A program made the translations under genes and the position numbers. A stretch of 64,000 bases of DNA from Nesterenkonia ebinurensis (GTDB lineage: Bacteria; Actinomycetota; Actinomycetes; Actinomycetales; Micrococcaceae), in assembly GCF_008711175.1 (NCBI RefSeq), contig NZ_VWNF01000045.1, positions 62,001 to 126,000 on the forward strand, in the 5' to 3' direction. The stretch's first letter is position 1; each line of letters opens with the position of its first letter. Positions 17,857-25,915 of the stretch are shown here, one piece after another. Below the pieces are notes generated by a model, which was given only the letters and a program-made list of their open reading frames with translations, did no database searches and was not told the DNA's origin.

Positions 17857-18462
17857 AGAAACAAATCAACGCGCATACGGCGCGCGGGCGGGGCCAGGCG
17901 AATCCAGGTACTGGGTCAGGTTGTGGAGGTGCTGTCCGAGCGCGGATATGCCGCGACCCGGTTCGCCGATGTGTCGCAAACCTCAGGTGTCGCGGTGTCG
18001 ACGTTGCAGGGCTACTTCGGGTCCCGTGAGGACATGCTCATCGAGGCGCTTCAGGGCGCGACCTCGGGCGAGGTCGAGGCACTGGCCGAGCTAGCCTCCG
18101 GGTTCGAGGACCCGTGGCAGCAGTTGGTCGCGCTGGTCGACCGGGGCCTGTCGACACCTGTGCCGACGTGGCGGATGCTGATGGAGTTCTGGACCGCCGC
18201 CGCCCACGATGCCGAGCTGCGCGCCCACGCCGCCGTGCTGGCCGAGCAGTACCGACAGCCGTTCGTCGAGGCGGTAGAACGTGGGGTGGAGTCTGGCTCG
18301 TTCTCTCCCCGGTTCGACGTCACCGCGGTCGTGGACGTGGTGGTCGCGACGATGGACGGCCTGCTTTACCCGCTCGTGCTGGGGCACCGGGCCTCGGACG
18401 ATCTTGACTATCGCGATGTGGTGCTCGCTCAGCTCGCCTTCGTCCTCGGGACCGACGTATGA
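17845..18462 (+). CDS. TetR family transcriptional regulator
   Basis: The 205-residue protein has a TetR-type N-terminal HTH (RGYAATRFADVSQTSGVAVS then LQGYFGSREDM, residues 32-65) and an all-helical ligand-binding C-terminal domain. Starts at 17845 or 17851 are both possible and both lie inside the palindromic operator. Its stop overlaps the NmrA gene start (ATGA), so the regulator heads the operon it probably represses. The inducing ligand is unknown. Confidence 0.93.
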   Translation: MTMSRNKSTRIRRAGGARRIQVLGQVVEVLSERGYAATRFADVSQTSGVAVSTLQGYFGSREDMLIEALQGATSGEVEALAELASGFEDPWQQLVALVDRGLSTPVPTWRMLMEFWTAAAHDAELRAHAAVLAEQYRQPFVEAVERGVESGSFSPRFDVTAVVDVVVATMDGLLYPLVLGHRASDDLDYRDVVLAQLAFVLGTDV

Positions 18463-19286
18463 CGGTCCTGGTGACCGCCGCGAGCGGGAAAGTCGGCCGC
18501 GAAGTGCGAGCACAACTTGACGCGCGCGATGTCGACGTGCGGGCAGCGTCCCGGCGCAGCGCTATCTCGCTGGACTGGAGTGATCCGGCAACGTGGCCGG
18601 CCGTACTGGAGGGCGTGGACCGGGTGTTCCTGATCGTGCCCGGTGGTGACGACGGACACCGCTCGGTCACCGGGCTCGGCAGCGCGGTGGTGGAATTCCT
18701 CGACCTCGCCCAGCACCGCGGCGTCGGGCGTGTGGTGCTGATGACCGCCCTGGGCATGGAATACGCTCCGGCCGAGGTCGAGCAGCGCGGCGTCGAACTT
18801 CACCTGCAACGCAGCGGCCTGGAGTGGACGATCCTGCGGCCGAACTGGTTCTTCCAGAACCTGACCGACGGCCCGCTGCGCGCCCTCGCCGACGCACACG
18901 ACGGCGTGCTACGCCTACCGACCGGCGATGCCGCGGTCAGCTTCATCGACACCCGCGACATCGCGGCCGTCACCGTCGAGGTCCTCCTCGGCGATCACCA
19001 CGGCCGTGAGTACGCGCTGACCGGACCACACAGCCTAACCTTCACCGAGGTGGCTGCCGCCTGCCGGGACTCGCCGGTTCCGGTCGAGGCCTATGAGCCG
19101 ATCTCCGACCCGGACTTCCGCAGCACGGTCCTCGGCCTGGGCTGGCACCCGGACTATGTGAACACCGTCAGCGGCCTGTTTGCCACGATCGCCGCCGGCC
19201 ATGCTGAACCCGTCCTCCCCGATATCGCCGACGTGCTGTGCCGTGCGCCTCGGTCGTTCGCTGGGTTCCTCGCGGAAACGCGATGA
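18459..19286 (+). CDS. NmrA-like NAD(P)-binding protein (atypical SDR)
   Basis: The 275-residue Rossmann-fold protein opens MTVLVTAASGKVGREV, the glycine-rich dinucleotide-binding motif of atypical short-chain dehydrogenases, and has the family features LRPNWFFQNL and DTRDIAAVTVEVL. NmrA-like proteins either reduce quinones and other small electrophiles or act as redox sensors without catalysis. It is coupled to tetR upstream and to the ASCH-HTH gene downstream by four-base overlaps. The operon suggests detoxification, but the substrate is not known. Confidence 0.9.
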   Translation: MTVLVTAASGKVGREVRAQLDARDVDVRAASRRSAISLDWSDPATWPAVLEGVDRVFLIVPGGDDGHRSVTGLGSAVVEFLDLAQHRGVGRVVLMTALGMEYAPAEVEQRGVELHLQRSGLEWTILRPNWFFQNLTDGPLRALADAHDGVLRLPTGDAAVSFIDTRDIAAVTVEVLLGDHHGREYALTGPHSLTFTEVAAACRDSPVPVEAYEPISDPDFRSTVLGLGWHPDYVNTVSGLFATIAAGHAEPVLPDIADVLCRAPRSFAGFLAETR

Positions 19287-19870
19287 TCCTCACCGACCGG
19301 ATCGCTCACGGCGTCGCCGAAGGCTCGGTCACGCTCGCCTACCGCCGCTGGACGCGCCCTCGGGTCACACCCGGGGCGACGTTCCGCACGGTGGCCGGGA
19401 TCGTGCGCATCGAGGCAATTGACCGAGCCGACCTCGAACAGCTCGACCCCACCGCCGCGCAGGACGCCGGCTACGCCACCCTCGAGGAGCTGCTCGCCAC
19501 CTTCCGCGGGGACGACAGCATCCCGCTGTGGCGGATCGCTCTGGCGTGGGTCGGCTCCGATCCCCGAGAAGCGCTCGCGGAGAACGCAGTGCTCTCGCCC
19601 TCCGATATCGCCGACATCGACGCCCTGCTGGACCGTCTCGACGCCCGCACCCCGTGGGCACGCACCACGCTGAGCCGGATCGCAGAGCATCCGGGCACCA
19701 CCGCCGTGCAGCTCGTCGATGAGCTGCCGCTGGGCAAGGACTCCCTCAAACGCCGCATCCGCACTCTCAAAGAGCACGGCCTGACCCGCAGCCTGCCCAC
19801 CGGCTACGAACTTTCCGCCCGCGGACGGGCCTACCTGTCAGCTACCAGCCCCGAAAGGCCCGTCCCATGA
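19283..19870 (+). CDS. ASCH-like/PUA-fold protein with C-terminal winged helix
   Basis: The 195-residue protein begins at ATG 19283, overlapping the upstream stop. Its N-terminal half (residues 1-105) has the pattern of an ASCH domain: an RRWTRPRVTPGATFRTVAG segment forming the cleft strands and a WRIALAWVG strand; ASCH domains have a PUA-like fold and bind RNA or nucleosides. The C-terminal half (about 125-190) looks like a winged helix (TTAVQLVDELPLGKDSLKRR then IRTLKEHGLTRSL). The fusion suggests nucleic-acid binding and regulation. The domain calls come from pattern recognition and the function is not established. Confidence 0.65.
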   Translation: MILTDRIAHGVAEGSVTLAYRRWTRPRVTPGATFRTVAGIVRIEAIDRADLEQLDPTAAQDAGYATLEELLATFRGDDSIPLWRIALAWVGSDPREALAENAVLSPSDIADIDALLDRLDARTPWARTTLSRIAEHPGTTAVQLVDELPLGKDSLKRRIRTLKEHGLTRSLPTGYELSARGRAYLSATSPERPVP

Positions 19871-20634
19871 CCGAGCACACCGTCGGTGTTCCGAACCTCA
19901 TCGAACTCCAAACCCCCGACCCCGATGCAGCCGCCCAGTTCTACACCGAACTGTTCGGCTGGCGAATCGATGACAAGCCCCCGGCCGGCTATCGCTATGC
20001 CCGCGCGCTTGACGGCGCCGTCATCGCCGGGCTCCGACAAGCAGACGGCGACCAGCCCGCGGCGTGGACGGTCTACCTGACCACGAACGACATCGCCCGC
20101 GCCACGGGGCGTGCAGCCGAAAGCGATGCCCGCATTCTGCACGGTCCCGTAGACGTCCCGGGCCAGGGAGAAGTCGCAGTGATCGCTGATCCCACGGGCG
20201 CAGTCACCGGCCTCTGGCAGCCGCGACCGGGCTGGCATTTCGCCAGTCACGCCCCCGGCGCGTATGCCTGGGCCGAGCTTCTCACCCCGAGCGGCAGCAT
20301 CGCCGACGACTTCTACGCTGAGCTCGTCGGGCTCGGCTCGACACAGATCGGAGACGCAGACACCTACGACTACGCAGTCTGGACCCCGACCGGACATCAG
20401 GCACCCGTGGCCGGACGTCACCAGGTCGGTGTCCACGACGGTGGTCCTGCGCACTGGCGCGTCTACTTCACCGTTGACCCGGCCATCGGCACCGACCAAG
20501 TCCTGACGAACGCGCTTCGGCTCGGAGCGACCCTTGTCGCGGAGCCCAGCGACATCCCCGCCGGACGCATTGCCGTGCTGACCGACCCCGCTGGAGCGCA
20601 GTTCGCTCTGCTGACACCGGCACCGCGAACCTGA
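19867..20634 (+). CDS. Tandem VOC family protein
   Basis: The 255-residue protein contains two consecutive VOC modules (residues 8-120 and 128-250), each with the typical FYTELFGW or FYAELVGL helix and a closing DPTGA or DPAGAQFALL strand. This two-module form is widespread in actinobacteria and often annotated as glyoxalase or a hydroxylase-like enzyme. It is the last gene of the coupled tetR operon (ATGA overlap). Confidence 0.9.
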   Translation: MTEHTVGVPNLIELQTPDPDAAAQFYTELFGWRIDDKPPAGYRYARALDGAVIAGLRQADGDQPAAWTVYLTTNDIARATGRAAESDARILHGPVDVPGQGEVAVIADPTGAVTGLWQPRPGWHFASHAPGAYAWAELLTPSGSIADDFYAELVGLGSTQIGDADTYDYAVWTPTGHQAPVAGRHQVGVHDGGPAHWRVYFTVDPAIGTDQVLTNALRLGATLVAEPSDIPAGRIAVLTDPAGAQFALLTPAPRT

Positions 20635-20664
20635 CACCAGCACACGTGCAAGTAGCCCGAGCGT

Positions 20665-21609
20665 GTGTCGTCGATCGAGGAAGCCGCAACCGGCGATAGT
20701 CGCGCGTCCTTCGCCCCGATCCTCGCCCGCACGCGCTCGGTTCATCGACCCATCGCACCCGTCGCGTACGACTGCGTGAAGCTGATCTTCGTCCGGCACG
20801 GCTCGGCGATCCTGCTCAGCGAGTTCGGCGAGAAGCCGGTCAAGGTCGGCGACGTCGTGGCGCTCGGCGCGAACACTCTGTGTGGGAGTGAGCCCGAAGG
20901 CTCCATCACCGTTACGACACTCTACTTGGATCGCGACTACGTGATCGACCAGGTGTTCTGGCAGCACGCCGCGTTGCTGGCCGACCGATGGGATGCTCAG
21001 GACTTCGCCGACGAGCTGTATTCAGAACCGGCGCAAATACTCCGCCTCGGTGAAGATCGCGCTGGGATGCTCGCGCCGTGGTTGGACGAACTGGTCGCGC
21101 TGAGCCTCGACGGGCCGTCGCCGGAGCGGTTCTACCGGATGCAGGCATTGCTCTTCGCTGTGCTCGACGTGGTGACCCCGTTCGTGCGCACCACTGCCTC
21201 GCGCCGGTCTGCGTCACAACGGAAGTCCACCCGGCCCGGCCTCCCGCGTCACCGTGGCTTCGCCCCGCTGAGTGCCGAAGTGCGTCAAGCCGTCGAGCTG
21301 CTCCGCGGTGCACCTAGTGAACGGTGGACCCTCGACCGCCTCGCCGACACTGTGCACCTGTCACCAGCACAGCTGAGCCGGGTCTTCGTCGACGCCTACG
21401 GCAAGACACCGTTGGCGTACCTGACGATGCTTCGAGCCGAGCAGATGGCTCGGTTGCTCCGGGAAACCGAGGCGACCGTCGAGCAGGCAGCCCGAAGCGT
21501 CGGCTGGTCGAGTCGTAACCATGCAGCTCGTCTGTTCCGCCAGTGCGTGGGCGTGAGCCCTGGCCGTTACCGCAAGCTCAGCCGTAAGCCTCGCCGAGCG
21601 GTTGCGTGA
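20665..21609 (+). CDS. AraC family transcriptional regulator
   Basis: The 314-residue protein has a cupin-like N-terminal sensor (residues 35-110) and two C-terminal helix-turn-helix motifs of AraC type (WTLDRLADTVHLSPAQLSRV and ATVEQAARSVGWSSRNHAAR, ending with FRQCVGVSPGRYRK). The start is taken as GTG 20665, although the N-terminal 20 residues are uncertain. It follows the VOC gene by 30 bases and could be read with it. Ligand and targets are unknown. Confidence 0.88.
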   Translation: MSSIEEAATGDSRASFAPILARTRSVHRPIAPVAYDCVKLIFVRHGSAILLSEFGEKPVKVGDVVALGANTLCGSEPEGSITVTTLYLDRDYVIDQVFWQHAALLADRWDAQDFADELYSEPAQILRLGEDRAGMLAPWLDELVALSLDGPSPERFYRMQALLFAVLDVVTPFVRTTASRRSASQRKSTRPGLPRHRGFAPLSAEVRQAVELLRGAPSERWTLDRLADTVHLSPAQLSRVFVDAYGKTPLAYLTMLRAEQMARLLRETEATVEQAARSVGWSSRNHAARLFRQCVGVSPGRYRKLSRKPRRAVA

Positions 21610-21633
21610 CACTCCGTCGTGTTACACGGTTCA

Positions 21634-21984
21634 TTAGGCGCGGGCGCCAGCTGTGGTGGCATGGCGTTCGATGCGTCGATCACGAGACTCCGAAGTTCTC
21701 GCGCGGACGAGGAGGAACAGGCTGACCGGCCCCATCACGGTGAACTTCATCGCGTTCCATACCAGGATCAGAACCACCAGATGCAGCCAATCGGGCGCGC
21801 CGTCGGCGATGAGAGTAGTTACGACGCTCGCGCCGTACAGATAGGGGAGTGCTAGCAGCATCGCCGGGACGCCCCAACGTAGCCCGCGCCGGGTTCGAAT
21901 CGCGTCCAGTGCGATGTTGGTGGGCATGTAGCGGCGCAGGAAGTAGCGGGTGTGGACGCTGGCGGTCCAGATCAAGCGGAACAT
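21634..21984 (-). CDS. Small conserved membrane protein
   Basis: ATG 21984 behind GGAGAGGAC gives a 116-residue protein starting MFRLIWTASVHTRYFLRRYM, with two hydrophobic segments (about 37-60 and 66-94) and a basic C-terminus. I recall near-identical proteins, sometimes labelled sulfate permease, in actinobacterial plasmids and islands, but nothing in the sequence supports transport. It is convergent with the AraC gene. Confidence 0.75.
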   Translation of the reverse strand: MFRLIWTASVHTRYFLRRYMPTNIALDAIRTRRGLRWGVPAMLLALPYLYGASVVTTLIADGAPDWLHLVVLILVWNAMKFTVMGPVSLFLLVRARTSESRDRRIERHATTAGARA

Positions 21985-22388
21985 GGCGACAGTCCTCTCC
22001 GAGTCTCCGGCGACAAGGAATCGAAGGACTGTCCAGCCGAAGCCGTCTGGTCGTGCCACCACGTCCGGTGGTGGCGTAGCAGGTAGAGGCCGCCTGCCGA
22101 CAGAATATCGCGTTGTCATGAGGACAGGAAGTGCCCGACCTGTCCCGCCCTGTCGGTGTGCCGTGCGACCCTTGACCAGGCACGAGGTCGAGGAGCTCGC
22201 ACGGCCGACGGGACCGGGGAAGCTCCGAAGCTGCACGGAGGTCATTGATGCGCCGGGTCCGCCCTGACGTCTTGAGGACCGTTTGACTCTGGAGATGGGG
22301 TCCGCAGCGGCGCGGCTCACGACCAGGCTGAGCCCGGGATCGGTACGATAGAACAACGATGATCATCTGAGGACGAGGAGCGTGGAGC
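21985..22388. promoter_or_regulatory. Divergent regulatory region between small membrane protein and AAA+ gene
   Basis: The 404 bases hold no convincing gene; a longer minus-strand frame crosses it but lacks protein-like composition. An eight-base inverse repeat with a five-base loop (GCCACCAC/GTGGTGGC, 22055-22075) lies in the upstream region of the membrane-protein gene. A ribosome site (GAGGACGAGGAG) precedes the AAA+ start. No canonical promoter pair stands out. Confidence 0.45.
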
Positions 22389-23366
22389 ATGGCACGAGGA
22401 GACCTGCTCTTGGCTCTCGTGCAGTCCGGCGCAGGTGGCGACGACCTTGCCTTCCGCCGCGCGGCCGAAGCGTTGATCGCCGAGGAAGAGAATAAGAAGC
22501 ACAACGTGCTTGCCTCGCAACTTACCGACGCATTGCGACGGAAGCGCTCGGGGACAACTAGCAGCGTGACGGCGCTGGCCCGGAACGAGGCCACGCGGGG
22601 CCTCTTCCATGAGCAAGAGCCGCAGCGGCGACTATCCGATCTGGTTCTACCGGTCGAAGCCCGCCAGGCTGTCAGCCAGCTCGTGGAAGAGCATCATCGA
22701 CGCGATCTTCTACGAAGCCACGGAGTGGAACCTCGCCATCGCCTGCTCTTCGTCGGGCCACCCGGTGGCGGTAAGACGTCGTTGGCAGAGGCGGTCGCGA
22801 CCGAGTTGGCGGTGCCATTGCTAAGCGTGCGTTATGAGGGCCTGATCGGCAGTTTCCTCGGAGAAACCGCATCAAGAATGGAGGCCCTTTTTGATGCGGT
22901 TCGAGTTCGACCATGCGTTCTCTTCTTCGACGAGTTCGACGTCGTCGCAAAAGAGCGCGGTGATACGCACGAGACGGGAGAGATCAAGCGAGTCGTAAGC
23001 TCGCTGCTTCTCCAGGTCGACCGACTGCCGAGTCACGTCATCGTCATTGCCGCCACGAACCACGCAGAACTGCTGGATCGCGCCGTGTGGCGGCGGATGC
23101 AACTTCGACTCGACCTTCCGTATCCCACGAGAGCCGGAAAAATCGAGTGGTTGCAGGCGTGGACCGCACGTACGGAAGTGAGCCTTGGACTCACGCCGAG
23201 GACTGTTGCAGACCGCCTCGGGCGAGTCAGCTTTGCCGAGCTCGAAGAGTTCGCGCTCGATGTGCAGAGACGTTCCATACTTTCGGGACCGGAGCCAGAC
23301 TCGGTGGCCGTCGTTCAGCAGTTGCTCAAACAGTGGGCCGGCCGCGCTAGCGTCAGCGAGAGCTAA
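22389..23366 (+). CDS. AAA+ ATPase of the AAA-subtilase pair (IetA-like)
   Basis: The 325-residue protein has an N-terminal helical region (1-80) and one CDC48/FtsH-like AAA+ domain: Walker A GPPGGGKTS (123-131), Walker B LFFDEFD (178-184), sensor-1 Asn in AATN (221-224) and arginine-finger candidates in VWRRMQ. Such ATPases remodel or present client proteins. The stop codon overlaps the start of the subtilase gene (TAATG), so the two are made together. An AAA+ ATPase paired with a subtilase matches, from memory, the IetAS anti-phage module described by Gao and colleagues in 2020. Defence is inferred from this pairing and the island location. Confidence 0.85.
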   Translation: MARGDLLLALVQSGAGGDDLAFRRAAEALIAEEENKKHNVLASQLTDALRRKRSGTTSSVTALARNEATRGLFHEQEPQRRLSDLVLPVEARQAVSQLVEEHHRRDLLRSHGVEPRHRLLFVGPPGGGKTSLAEAVATELAVPLLSVRYEGLIGSFLGETASRMEALFDAVRVRPCVLFFDEFDVVAKERGDTHETGEIKRVVSSLLLQVDRLPSHVIVIAATNHAELLDRAVWRRMQLRLDLPYPTRAGKIEWLQAWTARTEVSLGLTPRTVADRLGRVSFAELEEFALDVQRRSILSGPEPDSVAVVQQLLKQWAGRASVSES

Positions 23367-25879
23367 TGCCACCGGACGACCGGGCTTCGACGTCGAGGCC
23401 TGTCATTCTGGGCAGGATTGCCGCACCGCGACCAATTCGACCGCCCCGAGGTGGCGGAGGTCGTGCTCGTTTCGCGGACCCCGAGGCGCGGTCCCGACGT
23501 ATCGACGTACGCTTCGACGAAGCGAGTGCCGCCCTCGGCGACCAGATTCAGATATCTGAGTCGATCCACGCGGCCGATCCCCAGCTGGTCTTGGTTTTCG
23601 AAGCGCTTGACGAGCAGCTTGACCTAAGTGCCGTAGCCGAAAAGGTCGGCATTGAGATCCTCGTTGAGGCTGAGAATGTGATATCACCCGACGATGATTT
23701 CCAACTCGTCAGTCAGCAACCGCGGAATCCTTACATCTCCTCATGTCTCCACGCTGTCTGTACGAATCAGCAAGCGTTCGACAATTTGCTTTCTTTATGG
23801 CGCGCCTGGAGGGAGACTGAGCAGCTTCCTCGGGGCTACTCGCCGTTGCGCGACCTCTTCGCGCACCTGAAAGACATACGGCCGTGGGGGCCGCAAGATC
23901 GGCTCAGAACGATCGACTGGGACGAGTACTTCGCCGGGCGCATTGACGACCAGCCACACAACATTGAGATTGAACTTTGGTATCGACGCAGCTCTCGAAC
24001 ACGCGAAGAGAGCCAGCGTCAGGTTGCTGCCCTCATCGAGCAAGCGGGAGGTCAAGTTACAACGACCGCAATCATCGACCAGATCGGCTACCACGGCCTC
24101 AAGTGCACCGTCCCAACTCAGATGCTCCGCGACCTCGCTTCGGGCAATCATGACGCCGTACGCGTCGTCAGGTCGACTAACGTGATGTATCTGCGCGTGG
24201 CAGGACAAGCTCTACCGGTTGTCGGCCCTCCGACCGACGTGCGGGGTCAGACCGATGGTGAGGCTCCAACAGGCGATCCGGTCCTCTGTCTTCTGGACGG
24301 CGCCCCGGCAGCGAACCACCCTCTGCTCCGCGACCGAGTCATCGTCCATGACCCCGACGACCTGCTTGGCCGAGCCACTGTCGACGAACTCAGACACGGG
24401 ACATGGATGACCTCGGTAGCGGTGTGGGGAGACCGCGGAGCAAACGAGCTGCCAGCCAGACGCCCTGTGCTTGTCCGTCCGGTCCTGACCCCCGCCGACG
24501 ACACGCTCCACCGATCCGAGGAACTACCGCCGACCGAGTTGGTTCCCGATCTGATGTGGCGCACCTTCCGCGAGTTGTTCGAGGGCACTGACACTCAGCC
24601 CGCGGCGGGTGAGAGCATCGCCATTGTCAATATCTCGATAGGTGACCCGGCATCGCCTTTCGACACGATCTTGTCCTCGTGGGCGCGGATGATCGACTGG
24701 CTGAGCTACGAGTACGGCGTGGTCGTGATCGTGTCAGCGGGAAACCATCCGAATCTCACACTGAGCCCGACAACATCGAGCGAAGTCGCTGCACTACGTG
24801 GCGCTGACCGACGCCAAGCCATACTTGACGCGCTACACCGACAACAGAACGAGCGCAGGCTCCTGGCGCCAGCAGAGTCGGTCAACGCTCTCAGTGTCGG
24901 TGCGATTCATGACGATGCCTCATCCGCCGCGCCGCAGGGCTACGCCGTCGATCCCACCGACAACCTGCTATCCATTAGCCCCGTCTCGCCTACTGGGAGC
25001 GGGTATCGAAGGAGCATCAAGCCAGACCTCGCTGCCAACGGCGGTCGCGTGTTCTTCCGCGACGGCGTCACAGCTCAGGAATCCGTCGTCTTCACTGGCG
25101 TCTCTGCACTTGGACCTGGCATTCGAGTCGCGACACCCACCCAGTTCCGCGAGACACACATCGCTGGAACGAGCCCTGCCGCCGCGTTGGTTTCGAAGCG
25201 GGCCGCACGCCTTCACGACGTGATCGACGAGATCACCGCGGGCGTTCCCATCACCCGTAGGCAGCGAGCCTCGGCGATCAAGGCGCTCTTGGTTCATGGA
25301 TCGGCCTGGCCGCAGGAACTGGCCCACCACCCGATACCAGCAGAGATCGCTCTCGGCAATGGAGCTGCTGTTCGCGACTACGCCGACGGCTGTGCCACCA
25401 ACGAGGCCGTAGTCATCTTCCTTGGGTCCATCGGAGCTGCTGAGGAACAAGAACTCCTCTTTCCGTTGCCGGACGGATTGAGCGTTCGCGAGACGAAGCG
25501 CATCGATGCGACCCTTGCGTGGCTCACGCCAGTCAACTGGCGCCACCGGCAATACCGTAAGGCCGCGCTGTCGTTCGTCAAACCGGCGGGATCGATTCCA
25601 GCGCTGGGGACGCCGAGTGGTCTGGCGTCGGACGTGACGACGCGAGGCGCATCTTCTGTTCAACACCAGTCTTGGGAGATGGAGAAGGCCTTTGCCTCTG
25701 GGCAGGGTTCGAACATGGCCGTCCGTGTCAAGTGCTACGAGCAGGCAGGTGGGCTGCTCGGTGAACGCGTCGACTTCGCCGTCGCTCTCTCACTATGGGT
25801 TGCTCCCGCGCTCAATGTCGACGTGTACAGCCAGGTTAGGACGCAGGTTGAAACTCGCGTGCCCATCCTGCCGCAGTGA
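23366..25879 (+). CDS. S8 subtilisin-like serine protease of the AAA-subtilase pair (IetS-like)
   Basis: The 837-residue protein has an uncharacterised N-terminal half and a subtilase domain from about residue 300. A full catalytic set is visible: Asp311 (CLLDGAP), His344 (RHGTWMTS), oxyanion Asn460 (VSAGNHPN) and nucleophile Ser603 (AGTSPAAALVS). The sequence around Asp and His is diverged from secreted subtilisins. There is no signal peptide, so it is an intracellular protease. Translation is coupled to the AAA+ gene. The partner ATPase could recognise an infection cue and deliver or activate substrates, but neither trigger nor target is known. Confidence 0.87.
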   Translation: MPPDDRASTSRPVILGRIAAPRPIRPPRGGGGRARFADPEARSRRIDVRFDEASAALGDQIQISESIHAADPQLVLVFEALDEQLDLSAVAEKVGIEILVEAENVISPDDDFQLVSQQPRNPYISSCLHAVCTNQQAFDNLLSLWRAWRETEQLPRGYSPLRDLFAHLKDIRPWGPQDRLRTIDWDEYFAGRIDDQPHNIEIELWYRRSSRTREESQRQVAALIEQAGGQVTTTAIIDQIGYHGLKCTVPTQMLRDLASGNHDAVRVVRSTNVMYLRVAGQALPVVGPPTDVRGQTDGEAPTGDPVLCLLDGAPAANHPLLRDRVIVHDPDDLLGRATVDELRHGTWMTSVAVWGDRGANELPARRPVLVRPVLTPADDTLHRSEELPPTELVPDLMWRTFRELFEGTDTQPAAGESIAIVNISIGDPASPFDTILSSWARMIDWLSYEYGVVVIVSAGNHPNLTLSPTTSSEVAALRGADRRQAILDALHRQQNERRLLAPAESVNALSVGAIHDDASSAAPQGYAVDPTDNLLSISPVSPTGSGYRRSIKPDLAANGGRVFFRDGVTAQESVVFTGVSALGPGIRVATPTQFRETHIAGTSPAAALVSKRAARLHDVIDEITAGVPITRRQRASAIKALLVHGSAWPQELAHHPIPAEIALGNGAAVRDYADGCATNEAVVIFLGSIGAAEEQELLFPLPDGLSVRETKRIDATLAWLTPVNWRHRQYRKAALSFVKPAGSIPALGTPSGLASDVTTRGASSVQHQSWEMEKAFASGQGSNMAVRVKCYEQAGGLLGERVDFAVALSLWVAPALNVDVYSQVRTQVETRVPILPQ

Positions 25880-25915
25880 TTGCTTCACTGTCCTGAGATC
25901 GAGCCCAGAGGGCGG

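Noticed and set aside
21890-21905. GGGTTCGAAT string in the island as a possible second tRNA-Ala end (attR)
   Set aside because: It lies inside the small membrane protein gene and the flanking bases do not match the tRNA-Ala 3' end. No attR was found in the window.
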